Of a DNA stretch of 32,797 bases, positions 32,488-32,797 are shown piece after piece (within the stretch, counting starts at the first letter, position 1; every line of letters begins with the position of its first letter). The stretch lies in the NCBI GenBank assembly GCA_045655245.1, contig JAZOOX010000049.1:1-32797 (forward strand). Reading direction: 5' to 3'. Source of the DNA: RGIG8785 sp045655245 (lineage in GTDB: Bacteria > Bacillota > Clostridia > RGIG8785). The notes under the pieces are model-generated. The model searched no databases and was not told where the DNA came from. It worked only from the letters and a program-made list of their open reading frames with translations. A program made the position numbers and the translations under genes.

Positions 32488-32797
32488 TCAGTTTTTTAAT
32501 AAAAGCACTACCGTTTCCACATGCACCGTTCTCGGGAAGAGGTCTACGGGTTGGGCGACCTGTGGGGTGAAGCCTTGAGATTCCAAAAAGGCAATGTCCC
32601 GAGCGAGGGTGGCGGGGTTACAGGAGATGTAGACGATCTTCGGGACACCTGAATCCACGGCGGCACGAAGCATCCGTTCATCACACCCTTTGCGGGGCGG
32701 ATCGACCACAATCAGGTCGGGGCGGATGCCGTCCTGGACCAGTTTGGGCAGAACCGTTTCGGCAGCGCCTTCGATAAATTCTACGTTATGAATATCG
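32488..32797 (-). CDS. TrmA/RlmD-family RNA (uracil-5-)-methyltransferase, C-terminal part
   Basis: The frame is open to the right edge, so the 5' end is outside; about 102 residues are seen. The nucleophile region VVDPPRKGC is followed by VYISCNPATLARDI and ends with VDLFPRTVHVETVVLL, which are the diagnostic final motifs of this S-adenosylmethionine-dependent family. The likely product methylates uridine at C5 in 23S rRNA (RlmD/RlmCD type), but the exact target cannot be read from this portion. It is 30 bases upstream of the flavodoxin gene. Confidence 0.92.
   Translation of the reverse strand, partial: DIHNVEFIEGAAETVLPKLVQDGIRPDLIVVDPPRKGCDERMLRAAVDSGVPKIVYISCNPATLARDIAFLESQGFTPQVAQPVDLFPRTVHVETVVLLLKN

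Overview
The window looks like an ordinary chromosomal segment of a Gram-positive anaerobe of the class Clostridia, probably a gut-type member of the Oscillospirales/Ruminococcaceae sphere. The grounds are strong AGGAGG-type ribosome binding sites, sigma-A promoters, many ATGA-overlapped genes, roughly 50% GC, and the gene set (NrdR, RecX, type III pantothenate kinase, an ECF S component, a fused E1 alpha/beta, a DUF5662-like protein). Placement below class is inference. No insertion sequence, phage gene, CRISPR array, tRNA or rRNA is visible.

Left third (1-9744, plus strand): the 3' end of glnS and an RluA-family pseudouridine synthase; a gap with three consecutive hairpins; a cysteine desulfurase/thiI pair for tRNA thiolation; then cinA, recA, recX, rimO, pgsA, plsX and acpP (DNA damage, S12 modification and phospholipid synthesis), closed by a bidirectional terminator.

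Middle (9755-17076): a minus-strand operon nrdR / DUF4380-like / ung / Dabb-like faces a plus-strand uvrB-uvrA pair. The two units diverge from back-to-back sigma-A promoters near 12150-12215. Neither recA nor uvrBA shows an obvious LexA box.

17077-22567: a gap with a possible minus-strand small RNA and an orphan terminator, then a self-contained four-gene plus-strand operon with its own promoter and terminator. It encodes (i) an aldolase-like remnant fused to a SrlD-type sorbitol-6-phosphate dehydrogenase, (ii) a PHP-domain metalloenzyme, (iii) a SorE-like medium-chain dehydrogenase and (iv) a small transaldolase. It looks like a hexitol/ketose-phosphate interconversion module of unassigned substrate and is the best candidate here for an undescribed system.

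22568-24115: a 12-bp inverted repeat, then an ECF S component (probable PanT) with coaX. Its leader carries a hairpin with two bulged adenosines just ahead of the ribosome binding site.

24179-31293 (minus strand): a 2-oxoacid dehydrogenase operon transcribed as deoR-type regulator, E2, E3, fused E1 alpha/beta, then lplA, which can lipoylate the E2. A strong promoter and a cluster of TGTGAA/TTCACA repeats precede the regulator. 31388-32797 (minus strand): DUF5662-like and flavodoxin-like genes, and the 3' end of a TrmA/RlmD-type RNA uracil methyltransferase.
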